In this document: positions 20,008 to 28,537 of the stretch, piece after piece
How positions within the stretch are numbered: position 1 is the first letter of the stretch
Layout of the letters: each line of letters starts with the position of its first letter
Source of the DNA: Myxococcota bacterium
GTDB taxonomy: Bacteria; Myxococcota_A; UBA9160; UBA4427
DNA: 52,228 nucleotides
Direction: 5' to 3'
Assembly (NCBI GenBank): GCA_028278345.1
Contig: JANQEL010000260.1
Coordinates: 1 to 52,228, forward strand
Program-made: the position numbers and the translations under genes
The notes under the pieces: model-generated
Told to the model about the DNA's origin: nothing
Database searches by the model: none
What the model saw: only the letters and a program-made list of their open reading frames with translations

Positions 20008-20314
20008 CTGGATCGGGTCGTCGCAATTCGGTGTCGTGCGCGCTCGGGACAACACCGGATCGATTGCGGGAGGCGGACTACAGGGTAGTCATCTCACCCG
20101 ATGGACGCGAGCACGCGCGAATTTCGGGTGTCGAGGCGTTGCGCGCACAGTTGCGTACGCCTGAGCGTGCAACTGTTGGGTGAGTGTCGGCCGACGAAAG
20201 GAGAGTCGCGCCCCACGCCACTCGAGGGCGAAGCGCCCGCAGCCTCATGCTGGTCGAGCGGGCATCCGAAGAACACCCGAGTCGAGTTGAATCCAGGGAT
20301 CGGTGGAAGCCCCC
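20008..20314. other. Divergent intergenic region between the CDF and kinase genes
   Basis: No gene is supported in these 307 bp; the short frames are antisense or Arg-rich. The only structured element is the hairpin at 20147-20176. Two alternative kinase starts, GTG at 20303 and ATG at 20315, lie at the right end. I see no clear promoter. Confidence 0.45.
20147..20176. promoter_or_regulatory. Bulged inverted repeat upstream of the TPR-kinase gene
   Basis: ACAGTTGC and GCAACTGT form an 8-bp outer stem. ACGC and GCGT extend it by 4 bp after a 2-nt bulge, with loop CTGA. There is no T-tract, so an operator or a structured 5' leader is more likely than an intrinsic terminator. It lies about 140 bp before the kinase start. 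Confidence 0.4.
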
Positions 20315-23300
20315 ATGCTGCTGCTCCGTATGCTGTCTTCTTGGGAACGCCAGGGTCGCGTTCGTCTTTCTATCTATGTTGCTGCGCTGTTGGTCGGCGC
20401 GATTGCGTTGCCTGGCCACGCCGAGGACGGAGCGCGCGACCCGGCTCCGGTCGTCCGTGTCGAACGGGGTCGTGTGGACGCCGAGATCGCCCCGATCTCA
20501 CACGCGTTAACGGAGTGGATGCGATACCGCCTCGCCCAGGCGGGTGCGCGGATGTCGGAGCCGAACCCGGGTGCGAAGACCCTGGCCACGAAGGCGGAGC
20601 CGCTGCCGGGCCAGGCCACAGAGACCGCCGCGAGCATCGAGCGCGCCGCCGAAAGCGGTGCGACCCATGTGTTGCTCGTGGATCTGCGCAGCGAACGCGG
20701 CCGGGTCGAAGCGGATCTGCGCCTGTACGAAGTCGGCACGCGACGCCTGGTGGGCGGTGGGCTCGTCGACGCAGCGGCGCGCCGGCTGGTCTACGAGAGC
20801 GAGGATGCGTTGGCCACCGTTGCGGGACGCCTGGGGCTCGAACTCGTTCCCGCGTCGCCGCCCCACCTGCGCGCCCTGTCGGTGGGCAAGCTCGCGGCGC
20901 TCTCGCGCGCGATCGACGCCCTCGAACGAGGTCGCCTCGCAAAGGCCTGGCGCGAAGTGGGCAAGGACGATCATCCATTGGCACGCTCGATCGCGAAACA
21001 GATCGATCGCGCGTCGGGTGCGAAGGCCGTTCCGGTCACGACACTGGCCCAACTCGATCTCGCGAAGGGACGAAGCGAAGCCGCCTGGCAGAAGCTCGAA
21101 CCCACCCTCGCTGCAAAGGGTGCGGGCAAGCGACCTTCGGCTGAAACCCTCGTCGTCGCCGGCGAAGTGAAACTCTCGATGGGCGGCGTGCGGGAAGCGC
21201 GTGGCTACTTCGATGAAGCCCTTGCACAGGAACCCGCGAACGTCGCCGCGACCCTCGGTGTTGCTCGTGTGCTCAGCGTCGAACGCAAGCACGAGGAAGC
21301 GCGCAAGACCTTCGAGCGCGCCGCGCGCCTCGACCTCGATGCACCCGAAGCCCTCGAACTCGCCGCGGATACGGCGAGCGACGATCCCGCGCTGCGCGCG
21401 CAGTACCTGCTCAAGGCCGCGGACCGGCGAGCGGACCGGCTCGACACCGACATCGCCCAGGCCCATCTCGCCGAAGCGGTCCAACTCGAGCCGAGCACCG
21501 AGCCCGGTGCCGCACGCGCCGCCGCCGAACTCCACGTGGTGGAAGGCGACTACGACGAAGCGCTCGTGCAGTACGGACGCGCGCGCGAAGTCGGCCGCGA
21601 GAGCGCGAGCCTGCTCGTCGACGAAGCGCGGACCCAGCGTGCAGCGGGGATGACCCTCGAGGCCGCGAGCACCCTGGAAACCGTGATCACCGACCACGAC
21701 CCTCAGCACGACGAAGCCCTGCTCGAACTCGGCGGCCTCTACGTCGAAGAAGGCCGAGCGGCCGAAGCGGTCCCGCTGCTCGAAACCGCCCGTCAGGTCG
21801 AGCCCGAGAGTTCGCCGGTCGAGCGCACCCTCGCGAGTGCGTTGGCCCTGCGAAACGCGCAGGGCGACAAAGTGCGGGCCCTCGATCTGATCGCGGGCTC
21901 CGACGGCACCGACGTCGAGTGGACTTCGGGTGAACTACGCGAGATGGCCGCGCTCCAGGCCGAGACCGGCGATCTCGAAGGCGCCGCGAAGACCCTCGAG
22001 CGCGCACTCACGGTGCGCGAACTCGATGTCGCCGTACAGCGCGACATCGTCGAGGTGATGAAGGCCCAGGGCGACGAGAACGCCGCCGGGGCGTGGAGTT
22101 CGCGCTTCTCCCACAGTGGCCTCAACGACTATCTCGAACCCGATGTCGGTCTGCTCGCGCAGCGCTCCCGCGTCCCCGTCGAAGAGCTCGATCGCATCGG
22201 CAAGCTCGTCGACAGCTTCGAGGTGGAGCAGGGCGTGGTGATGCAGGTGGTGCTCCAGGGCATCCGCGAACCCATGGAACCGAAGGAGTTCGTGCTCGAT
22301 TGGTTGATGCCCCGCACGACCAACATGCCACTGGTGGTCGACACCCTTCGGCAATCCCTCGAAGCGGTCTATGTCGTGAAGCCCGCGACGGAGCTCGGCG
22401 CGAACTTCCAGAGGGAGGTCGAACAGCTATTCGACTTCGGCTCGAGTGCCTCGCTCTCGGTCCGCACGATCACCGACCTCAACATCGCCCACGAGGCGGA
22501 CGCGGTCTTCCTCGGCACGCTCGCCCGCATGCCGGGTGATTCCGCGGCACCGGTCGCTTCGTGTTGGGCAAAGGATCACTACCGGCTCGAAGTGCGCCGG
22601 CTTTCCGGACAGACCGAGAGCGATGCGCGAGTGCATTCGAATCAGGCGTGCCTCGCCGGGGGTGTGGAGGGGGTCTACGGCGATTGGAACCGCAAGGCGG
22701 CTGCCGTCTACGGAAGCCTCTTCCTGCTCGTCTTCTTCCCGTTCCTGCGCGGCTGGGGACGGCTGCAGGTGGACTTCCACCTGCCCGAAGGCGCCCAGGC
22801 GATGTTCGCCGTGAGTCTCACCAAGCGACCGAGCAAGGTGCGCGATCGTTCGGACAAGACAAAGGCGAGTGCGACGAGCACGTTCCGCAATCAGCTGCGC
22901 CGCGTTGGACGTTCCGAGCGGCGTCTTCAGGGCACGCGCATGCTCTACCGCATGGTGCCCGCGCGTCGTGGTCCCTACTACCTGGCGATTCGCGGCCCGC
23001 TGGTCGATCTGGCGAGCAATCAGCTGATCGGCGAATTCCTCGAAGAGCGCACCCTGCAGATCACGCGCGGCCAGCTCACCCGCTTCGACTTCGATCTGCG
23101 CACCCGCGAAGCGATGGTGACCGTCGTCGTGAAGCGCGGCAGTGAGTCGATCGAGAAGGCGCGCATCGCCGTGCGCGGGCGCCCGGCCACCGCGCGCTTC
23201 TGCCATGAAGGCAAGGGCGTGCTGTACCTGCCCGAGGGCGAGCACATCGTCGTGGCGGGCTGCGGCGATCGCGTCGCCGAACAACCCGTCGAGATCCAGG

Positions 23301-24994
23301 GCATGGCGCCGGTCACCCTGGCCTTCGATCTCGCGGTCGATTGGCTCTTCGACGATTGCCCAAAGGCGGTCGAAGCGTACGTCGAAGGCAACTTCACCGC
23401 CGCGGCCCACGCCCTCGACGCCGCGGGGCAGAACGCGGCCGCCCACGACATCGGTGCGCTGGCGAACGTGCCCGCGCCCGCAGCGTCGGCGGCGCCCCAG
23501 CCGATGCCCCTCGAAGAGACCGCAGTGACCTTCGAAGCGCGCGAGCCGGAGCCCGAAGTGACGCGCTCACCGGAAGCCTGGGCCCAGGTCGCCGCGCAGC
23601 ACGAAGAAGCCGACGAGACCCATCAGGCTGCCGAGGCCTACCGCGAAGCAGGGGATCTGATCAACGCCGCGCGCTGCTTCGAAGACGCGTACGACTGGAA
23701 CAACGCGATCGAGTGCTTCCAGGATCTCGGCGACATGGAGAAGGTGATGTCGCTGATGGAGACGGCGGGCGAGGTCTACGACGCCGGCATGCTCGCCATG
23801 GAGTATCACCAGTTCGACCGCGCGATCTACAATCTGCAGCAGGTCGATTCGCGACATCCGCGCTACAGCGAGTGCTGCCGCACTCTGGCCGAACTCTTCT
23901 GCGATCGCGGCGAGCACGATCTCGCGATCGAGAAGTTCGACGAGGGCATGCAGCTCGCCGGTTCGAGCGAGGTGCCTCTCGACCTGCTCGCCCGCTACGC
24001 CGACATGCTCGACGAAGCCGGGCGCAGTGACGACGCTCTCGAAGTGTGGACGAGCATTCGCAGGCGCGATGTCCACTTCGAGGGGGTGAACACGAAGATC
24101 GAAGCGCTGAAGAAGCAGCTCAACCAGGCGACGGTCGAGCCCGGTAGCGACAACGCCGCGACTGTCGTCGCGTCGCGTGCCGCCGCCCAACCCGTCGAGC
24201 AGACACGCTACGAGATCCAGGGGGAACTCGGACGAGGCGGCATGGGCGTCGTCTACCGCGCTCTCGATACCCACCTGCAGCGCGTGGTGGCGCTCAAGGT
24301 GCTCTCCGAGAACCTGCGGGAGCACGAAACCGCTCTCGAACTCTTCCTGCGCGAAGCGCGTTCGGCCGCGGCGCTCAATCACCGCAACATCGTCACCGTC
24401 TACGACGCGGGCCAGGAAGGCTCGATGGACTTCATCTCGATGGAGTGTCTCGAGGGCTCTGGTGTCGACGCCATCCTCAAGCAGCAGGGCGCACTCAACC
24501 CGCGCACCGTCGCGAGCATCGGCCTGCAGGTGGCGAGCGGGCTCGACTACGCGCAGAAGCACAAGATCATCCACCGCGACATCAAGCCGTCGAACCTCTT
24601 CATCACCACCGACCGCGTGGTGAAGATCATGGATTTCGGCCTGGCGAAGATGGTGGAAGAAGTGCGGCGATCGACGACCATCATCGGGGGCACGCCGAAC
24701 TACATGGCGCCCGAGCAGGCCGTCGGCGAGGCGACGAATCATCGAGCCGACCTCTACGCCCTCGGCGGCACGCTATTCCACCTACTCACGGGCAGCGTTC
24801 CGTACGAGTCCGGCGACGTGACCTACCAGCACGCCCACAGTCCCGTCCCCGATCCTCGGGAACGAGAAATGACCGTGCCCCCCGAGCTGGCCGAACTCGT
24901 GATGCGGCTGATGCAGAAGGCGCCGGACGACCGCTACCAGACCGCCCGAGAGGTCGCCGTGGCGCTCCAGGCCTATCTGAAAGCGAGCGCCTAG
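20315..24994 (+). CDS. Membrane-spanning TPR protein with C-terminal Ser/Thr protein kinase
   Basis: A 1559-residue multidomain protein. A signal peptide or anchor (about 20-36) ends in PGHAED. Residues about 50-160 resemble the TolB-N/FlgO-like fold ('GATHVLLVDLRSERGRVEADLRLYEV'). About 200-600 are degenerate TPR repeats. A hydrophobic span (about 794-812, VYGSLFLLVFFPFL) is followed by basic residues, implying that the N-terminal part is periplasmic and the rest cytoplasmic. After a beta-rich region, further TPR-like repeats (about 1085-1270) lead to a complete kinase (about 1296-1555): GRGGMG loop, Lys1328, HRD with Asp1422, DFG with Asp1440, and an APEQ motif. Such kinases phosphorylate Ser/Thr; the target is unknown. 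MoxR and VWA genes follow on the same strand. GTG at 20303 is an alternative start. Confidence 0.88.
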   Translation: MLLLRMLSSWERQGRVRLSIYVAALLVGAIALPGHAEDGARDPAPVVRVERGRVDAEIAPISHALTEWMRYRLAQAGARMSEPNPGAKTLATKAEPLPGQATETAASIERAAESGATHVLLVDLRSERGRVEADLRLYEVGTRRLVGGGLVDAAARRLVYESEDALATVAGRLGLELVPASPPHLRALSVGKLAALSRAIDALERGRLAKAWREVGKDDHPLARSIAKQIDRASGAKAVPVTTLAQLDLAKGRSEAAWQKLEPTLAAKGAGKRPSAETLVVAGEVKLSMGGVREARGYFDEALAQEPANVAATLGVARVLSVERKHEEARKTFERAARLDLDAPEALELAADTASDDPALRAQYLLKAADRRADRLDTDIAQAHLAEAVQLEPSTEPGAARAAAELHVVEGDYDEALVQYGRAREVGRESASLLVDEARTQRAAGMTLEAASTLETVITDHDPQHDEALLELGGLYVEEGRAAEAVPLLETARQVEPESSPVERTLASALALRNAQGDKVRALDLIAGSDGTDVEWTSGELREMAALQAETGDLEGAAKTLERALTVRELDVAVQRDIVEVMKAQGDENAAGAWSSRFSHSGLNDYLEPDVGLLAQRSRVPVEELDRIGKLVDSFEVEQGVVMQVVLQGIREPMEPKEFVLDWLMPRTTNMPLVVDTLRQSLEAVYVVKPATELGANFQREVEQLFDFGSSASLSVRTITDLNIAHEADAVFLGTLARMPGDSAAPVASCWAKDHYRLEVRRLSGQTESDARVHSNQACLAGGVEGVYGDWNRKAAAVYGSLFLLVFFPFLRGWGRLQVDFHLPEGAQAMFAVSLTKRPSKVRDRSDKTKASATSTFRNQLRRVGRSERRLQGTRMLYRMVPARRGPYYLAIRGPLVDLASNQLIGEFLEERTLQITRGQLTRFDFDLRTREAMVTVVVKRGSESIEKARIAVRGRPATARFCHEGKGVLYLPEGEHIVVAGCGDRVAEQPVEIQGMAPVTLAFDLAVDWLFDDCPKAVEAYVEGNFTAAAHALDAAGQNAAAHDIGALANVPAPAASAAPQPMPLEETAVTFEAREPEPEVTRSPEAWAQVAAQHEEADETHQAAEAYREAGDLINAARCFEDAYDWNNAIECFQDLGDMEKVMSLMETAGEVYDAGMLAMEYHQFDRAIYNLQQVDSRHPRYSECCRTLAELFCDRGEHDLAIEKFDEGMQLAGSSEVPLDLLARYADMLDEAGRSDDALEVWTSIRRRDVHFEGVNTKIEALKKQLNQATVEPGSDNAATVVASRAAAQPVEQTRYEIQGELGRGGMGVVYRALDTHLQRVVALKVLSENLREHETALELFLREARSAAALNHRNIVTVYDAGQEGSMDFISMECLEGSGVDAILKQQGALNPRTVASIGLQVASGLDYAQKHKIIHRDIKPSNLFITTDRVVKIMDFGLAKMVEEVRRSTTIIGGTPNYMAPEQAVGEATNHRADLYALGGTLFHLLTGSVPYESGDVTYQHAHSPVPDPREREMTVPPELAELVMRLMQKAPDDRYQTAREVAVALQAYLKASA

Positions 24995-25049
24995 CCGCAG
25001 CGCGGCCGCCACCCCCTCGCTACTCTCTGGCCGCCTCGCGCCCCTGCGC

Positions 25050-25087
25050 GGACCCGTCGAACCTCTCTTTGGTCTGTAGACGGGTCC
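25050..25087 (+). promoter_or_regulatory. 9-bp perfect hairpin between the kinase and MoxR genes
   Basis: GGACCCGTC and GACGGGTCC form a perfect stem around a 20-nt pyrimidine-rich loop, 55 bp after the kinase stop and 130 bp before the MoxR start. No T-tract follows. It may attenuate read-through from the kinase gene or be a leader structure of the MoxR-VWA unit. Confidence 0.4.
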
Positions 25088-25217
25088 AGCGACGGGCGTT
25101 CGCGTGCGCGCACGGCAGCGCGCCGCGCCGAATCGCGCCGACCGGCAAGGATTGGCGAAGAAGATCAGCGAAGCTGCGTCCTGCGGCTGCAGAGCCAGAG
25201 AAAAGGGAAAGAAGCGA

Positions 25218-26099
25218 ATGTCTTCCGAAGTCGAGTTCAATCAGTTCACCGGGACCGATGGCTACGTGGTGTCGCCGTCGCTGGTCGACGCCGTCAACTG
25301 CGCGATCGCCCTCGAGCGCCCGCTTCTCATCAAGGGCGAACCCGGCACCGGGAAGACCCTGCTCGCCCGCCACGTCGCCTCGGGCCTCGGCCTCCCGATG
25401 GAGTCCTGGCACATCAAGTCGACCTCCAAGACCTCGGAAGGTCTCTACGTCTACGACACCGTGCAGCGCCTGAACGACGCCCGCTTCGGCGACGGCGAGG
25501 TTTCGGACATCCGCAGCTACATCAAGCTCGGCCCGCTCGGCCGCGTCTTCAAGAGCCCCGACCGCCACGTGCTCCTGATCGACGAGATCGACAAGGCCGA
25601 CCTCGAGTTCCCGAACGACATCCTGCTCGAGCTCGACGAGATGCGTTTCACCGTGATGGAGACCGGCGACGAGATCAAGGCGAGCCACCGCCCGGTCATC
25701 ATCATCACCTCCAACAACGAGAAGGAACTGCCCGACGCCTTCCTGCGCCGCTGCGTCTTCCACTTCATCGAGTTCCCCGAGCGCGACCTCATGAAGAAGA
25801 TCGTCGACGTGCACCACCCGCACCTCGACCAGAAGCTGCTCGACCAGGTGTTGGTGAAGTTCTACTGGCTGCGCGGTCAGAGCGAGCTGCGCAAGAAGCC
25901 CTCGACCTCGGAGCTGATCGATTGGATCTCGGCGCTACTGCGCTCGGGCATCTCGCAGAACCAGCTCGAAGAGTCGATCCCCTTCCTCGGTTCGCTGCTC
26001 AAGAACGAGCAGGACACCGAGGCCCTGGTGCGTTACCAGGAAGAGGGCGGGGCGCTCCCGAAGGATTGGGCCGACCTCGGACCGCGCTACAACCAGTAG
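25218..26099 (+). CDS. MoxR-family AAA+ ATPase
   Basis: A 293-residue cytoplasmic AAA+ ATPase of the MoxR family, which acts as a chaperone-like remodeler, usually with a VWA partner. Walker A is GEPGTGKTLL (about residues 40-49) and Walker B is VLLIDEIDKAD. Sensor 1 is IITSNNEKELPDAFLRRC, which also supplies the arginine finger, and the lid domain follows. The sequence closely follows the branch paired with CoxE-like VWA proteins ('LIKGEPGTGKT', 'WHIKSTSK'). The ATG follows a purine-rich GGGAAAGAAG. The VWA gene starts 30 bp downstream, so the two form an operon. Confidence 0.93.
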   Translation: MSSEVEFNQFTGTDGYVVSPSLVDAVNCAIALERPLLIKGEPGTGKTLLARHVASGLGLPMESWHIKSTSKTSEGLYVYDTVQRLNDARFGDGEVSDIRSYIKLGPLGRVFKSPDRHVLLIDEIDKADLEFPNDILLELDEMRFTVMETGDEIKASHRPVIIITSNNEKELPDAFLRRCVFHFIEFPERDLMKKIVDVHHPHLDQKLLDQVLVKFYWLRGQSELRKKPSTSELIDWISALLRSGISQNQLEESIPFLGSLLKNEQDTEALVRYQEEGGALPKDWADLGPRYNQ

Positions 26100-26129
26100 G
26101 ATTCCGTCAACGAACTGCCAGGGGCGACC

Positions 26130-27323
26130 ATGTTCCTCGACCTCTTCTACGGACTTCGCGAAGCCGGCGTACCCGTCGGCCTGCAGGAATGGCGCATGCT
26201 GATGGAGACCCTCGAAAAGGGCCTCCACGGTTCGAGCCTGCTGCGTTTCTATAACCTGTCGCGCGCCACCCTGGTGAAGAGCGAGACCTACTACGACGCC
26301 TTCGACCGCGTGTTCGCCCAGGTCTTCGAAGGAGTGGAAGGCGAACTCTCGATCGAAGACGAAGTGCTCGAGTGGCTCAAGGATCCGAAAAACTTCGAAG
26401 AACTCACCGACGAACAGCGCGCCATGCTCGAGTGGCTCGACCGCGACGAGCTGATGCAGCGCTTCCTCGAAACCCTCGCCGAGCAGGACGAGCGGCACGA
26501 CGGCGGCGGCAAGTGGGTGGGCACGGGTGGCCGCTCGCCCTTCGGTCACGGCGGTGAGCACCCGACGGGCATCCGCGTGGGTGGTCCCGGGCGCAACCGC
26601 TCGGCCATGAAGGTCGCCGAAGATCGCAAGTTCGCCGACTACCGAACCGACTCGACCCTCGATCTGCGCAACATGAAGATGGCGCTGAAGCGCCTTCGCC
26701 AGCTCACGCGCGTGGGCCCCGCCGACGAACTCGACCTCGACGAGACGATCGACGAAACCTGCAAGAACGCGGGGGAGATCGATCTCGTCTTCCGCCCCGA
26801 GCGCAAGAACAACGTGCGCCTGCTGCTCTTGATGGACGTCGGCGGCACGATGGATCCCTACTACGAGCCGATGAGCCGCTTGCTCACGGCGCTCCTCGAA
26901 GAGCGCGGTCTGCGGGAGTTCAAGGCCTACTACTTCCACAACTGCATCTACGAGACGGTCTGCGAGAACGCCAGCCTCGCCCGCGCCGATTCGATCCCCA
27001 CTGGCGATCTGCTGCGCAAGCTCGACGAACGCTGGAAGGTGATGATCGTGGGCGACGCGTCGATGCATCCGGCCGAGCTGCTCTCGCCCCGCGGCAACAT
27101 CAACCCCCGCCTCGAGAGCCAGACCCCGGGCATCGAGTGGTTGAAGCGCATCGACGACCACTTTCTGCGCACGGTCTGGGTAAACCCCGACCCGCAGAAG
27201 ATCTGGCAGAGCACCCGCACCTGCCGCGTCGTGATGGACATGTTCCCGATGTACCCGCTCAGCGTGGATGGCATCGCCGACGCGGTCACCGCGCTCGTCG
27301 GCGCGCGCAAGGTCGCGGCGTAG
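26130..27323 (+). CDS. CoxE-like VWA-domain protein
   Basis: A 397-residue cytoplasmic protein of the CoxE-like VWA family that partners MoxR ATPases. The N-terminal half is helical. A conserved linker follows ('GTGGRSPFGHGGEHPTG', then 'RSAMKVAEDRKFADYR'). The VWA fold (about 225-390) carries the metal-site strand LLLLMDVGGTMDP, a D-x-G-G-T variant of the classical D-x-S-x-S found in this branch. 'FKAYYFHNCIYE' and 'VMIVGDASM' are further core strands. Known MoxR-VWA pairs insert metals or assemble complexes; the client here is not known. It ends the kinase-MoxR-VWA group and is convergent with the next gene. Confidence 0.9.
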   Translation: MFLDLFYGLREAGVPVGLQEWRMLMETLEKGLHGSSLLRFYNLSRATLVKSETYYDAFDRVFAQVFEGVEGELSIEDEVLEWLKDPKNFEELTDEQRAMLEWLDRDELMQRFLETLAEQDERHDGGGKWVGTGGRSPFGHGGEHPTGIRVGGPGRNRSAMKVAEDRKFADYRTDSTLDLRNMKMALKRLRQLTRVGPADELDLDETIDETCKNAGEIDLVFRPERKNNVRLLLLMDVGGTMDPYYEPMSRLLTALLEERGLREFKAYYFHNCIYETVCENASLARADSIPTGDLLRKLDERWKVMIVGDASMHPAELLSPRGNINPRLESQTPGIEWLKRIDDHFLRTVWVNPDPQKIWQSTRTCRVVMDMFPMYPLSVDGIADAVTALVGARKVAA

Positions 27324-27352
27324 TCCGTCGCATCGGTTCCCCCCGCGCGGCT

Positions 27353-27991
27353 TCAGAAGCGGGTGCGCACACCGACCTGGAACGAAAATCCGCCCGGGCC
27401 GGTCGGAGTCCAGCCATTGGAGCTGTGACCGTCGTCGTCATCCAGATCGTCGACCCAGCTGTAGGTGAAGGTGTGGTCGACGCGGCCTTCGACGAACAGG
27501 TTCACCCCACGTTCGGGGTAGACGTCGTACTCGACTCCGCCGTGGACCAGTAGGTTGAAGCCGATCGCGGAGAGCGAGAGGACTCCGCCGGGGAGAATCC
27601 GGCTGTCGAAGTCGCGCCCCAGGTCGATGAGGGACACGCCGAACCCGAGGCCACCGTACGCGTTGAATCGACCCTCCCCAGGCCCCATGAATTGGATCAG
27701 GCCTCGAGTCGTAAAGGTGTTGGCTGGCAGATCGTCGTAGCCGTAGATGTCGGTCTCGAATCGCCGGTACTCGACTTCGAACTCGTGGCGCAGGTAGGGT
27801 GAGGCTTCGTTCCCGACCCGAATCGTGAAACTCGGACCGACGGTGCCCGTCCACGGAACGATCATCCCCCCACTCACGGCGATCGAGTGGGACCGCTCCT
27901 CCCTCGAATCACCTGCCTCGGCTGCTGCGCCGCTCGCCATGGCGAGCATGATCGCAGTGAAGAAACCGGTGAGGTGCGTGGACGGGCGCAT
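27353..27991 (-). CDS. Outer-membrane beta-barrel protein
   Basis: A 212-residue exported protein. The signal peptide FFTAIMLAMASGAAAEAG has a likely cleavage after AAA. Alternating hydrophobic strands ('HSIAVSGGMIVP', 'RFNAYGGLGFGVSLIDLG', 'GFNLLVHGGVEYDVYP') and the terminal phenylalanine in FQVGVRTRF are typical of barrels inserted by the Bam machinery. An acidic DDLDDDD loop lies near the end. No specific family is recognisable, and the size fits an 8-stranded barrel. ATG at 27991 has GGAG 6-7 nt upstream. The promoter region is shared with the divergent lipoprotein operon. Confidence 0.75.
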   Translation of the reverse strand: MRPSTHLTGFFTAIMLAMASGAAAEAGDSREERSHSIAVSGGMIVPWTGTVGPSFTIRVGNEASPYLRHEFEVEYRRFETDIYGYDDLPANTFTTRGLIQFMGPGEGRFNAYGGLGFGVSLIDLGRDFDSRILPGGVLSLSAIGFNLLVHGGVEYDVYPERGVNLFVEGRVDHTFTYSWVDDLDDDDGHSSNGWTPTGPGGFSFQVGVRTRF

Positions 27992-28035
27992 CCGCTTCTC
28001 CAGGTTGGGCTTCGGCAGGAGGTTTCGACGATTGG

Positions 28036-28074
28036 ACTCTCGGCAGCGGGGGGTATGACCCCCTGACCGAGAGT
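28036..28074. promoter_or_regulatory. Two-part inverted repeat in the divergent OMP/TRL promoter region
   Basis: An 8-bp outer stem (ACTCTCGG with CCGAGAGT) encloses a 6-bp inner stem (GGGGGT with ACCCCC) around a 3-nt loop, separated by a small interior loop. It is the most stable structure in the gap. It could act on both divergent genes or as RNA in the OMP leader. Confidence 0.5.
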
Positions 28075-28077
28075 TCA

Positions 28078-28120
28078 GCTCGGTTCGGTCGGACCAATCT
28101 CGAAAACCGAGCACTTTTTT
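28078..28120 (+). terminator. Terminator-like hairpin with T6 tract upstream of the TRL lipoprotein operon
   Basis: GCTCGGTT and AACCGAGC form an 8-bp stem with a 19-nt loop. After AC, six T residues follow at 28115-28120. In the plus direction this looks like an intrinsic terminator, yet no plus-strand gene ends just before it; the nearest is 755 bp away. It may stop antisense read-through from the VWA operon, or be an attenuator for the lipoprotein genes that begin 100 bp later. Confidence 0.5.
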
Positions 28121-28220
28121 CGTTCCGAAGTTGAATCGATCTGGTGTCGGCTACGTCCCTTGTCCATTCTGGACCGCGTTCAGCGGAACCACCTCATTTC
28201 ACATGGAAAGGAAATCTCGC

Positions 28221-28535
28221 GTGAAGATCGATAGGAAGACTCCGTCCGCCCTCGTTGCCGTGGCGGCCAGCCTCGCTCTGCTGCCCCTCGGCGGTTGCCT
28301 CTACTCCAACGTCAAGCTTCCCCTCGACAGCAATCTCGAGACCACCGATCTCGGCAGCAAGGTGGGGAAGAGCGATGCACACTCGGTCCTCGGCCTCGTT
28401 GCCTGGGGAGACGCCGGCACCCAGGCCGCCGCGAAGGAAGGCGAGATCGAGACGATCAAGCACGCCGATCAGCAGCACTTCTCGATCCTCGGCCTCGTCT
28501 ATGCGCGCTATCGCACGATCGTGTACGGAGACTGA
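28221..28535 (+). CDS. TRL-like family lipoprotein (first of a pair)
   Basis: A 104-residue predicted lipoprotein. The signal peptide SALVAVAASLALLPLGGC ends in a lipobox with Cys. The mature part matches the TRL-like family pattern: 'LGLVAWGDAGTQAAAKEGEIETIKHAD' then 'FSILGLVYARYRTIVYGD'. This family was first noted among tRNA-locus lipoproteins of spirochetes and has no assigned function. GTG at 28221 has AAGGAA 7-8 nt upstream; an ATG six codons earlier lacks a ribosome site. The next gene starts 2 bp after the stop and ends with a similar motif, so these are tandem paralogues. Confidence 0.8.
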   Translation: MKIDRKTPSALVAVAASLALLPLGGCLYSNVKLPLDSNLETTDLGSKVGKSDAHSVLGLVAWGDAGTQAAAKEGEIETIKHADQQHFSILGLVYARYRTIVYGD

Positions 28536-28537
28536 GC

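Noticed and set aside
26805..26860. Apparently broken MIDAS (D-x-G-G-T) in the VWA protein
   Set aside because: From what I know of the CoxE-like branch paired with MoxR, this variant is normal there, so it is not evidence of a lost metal site.
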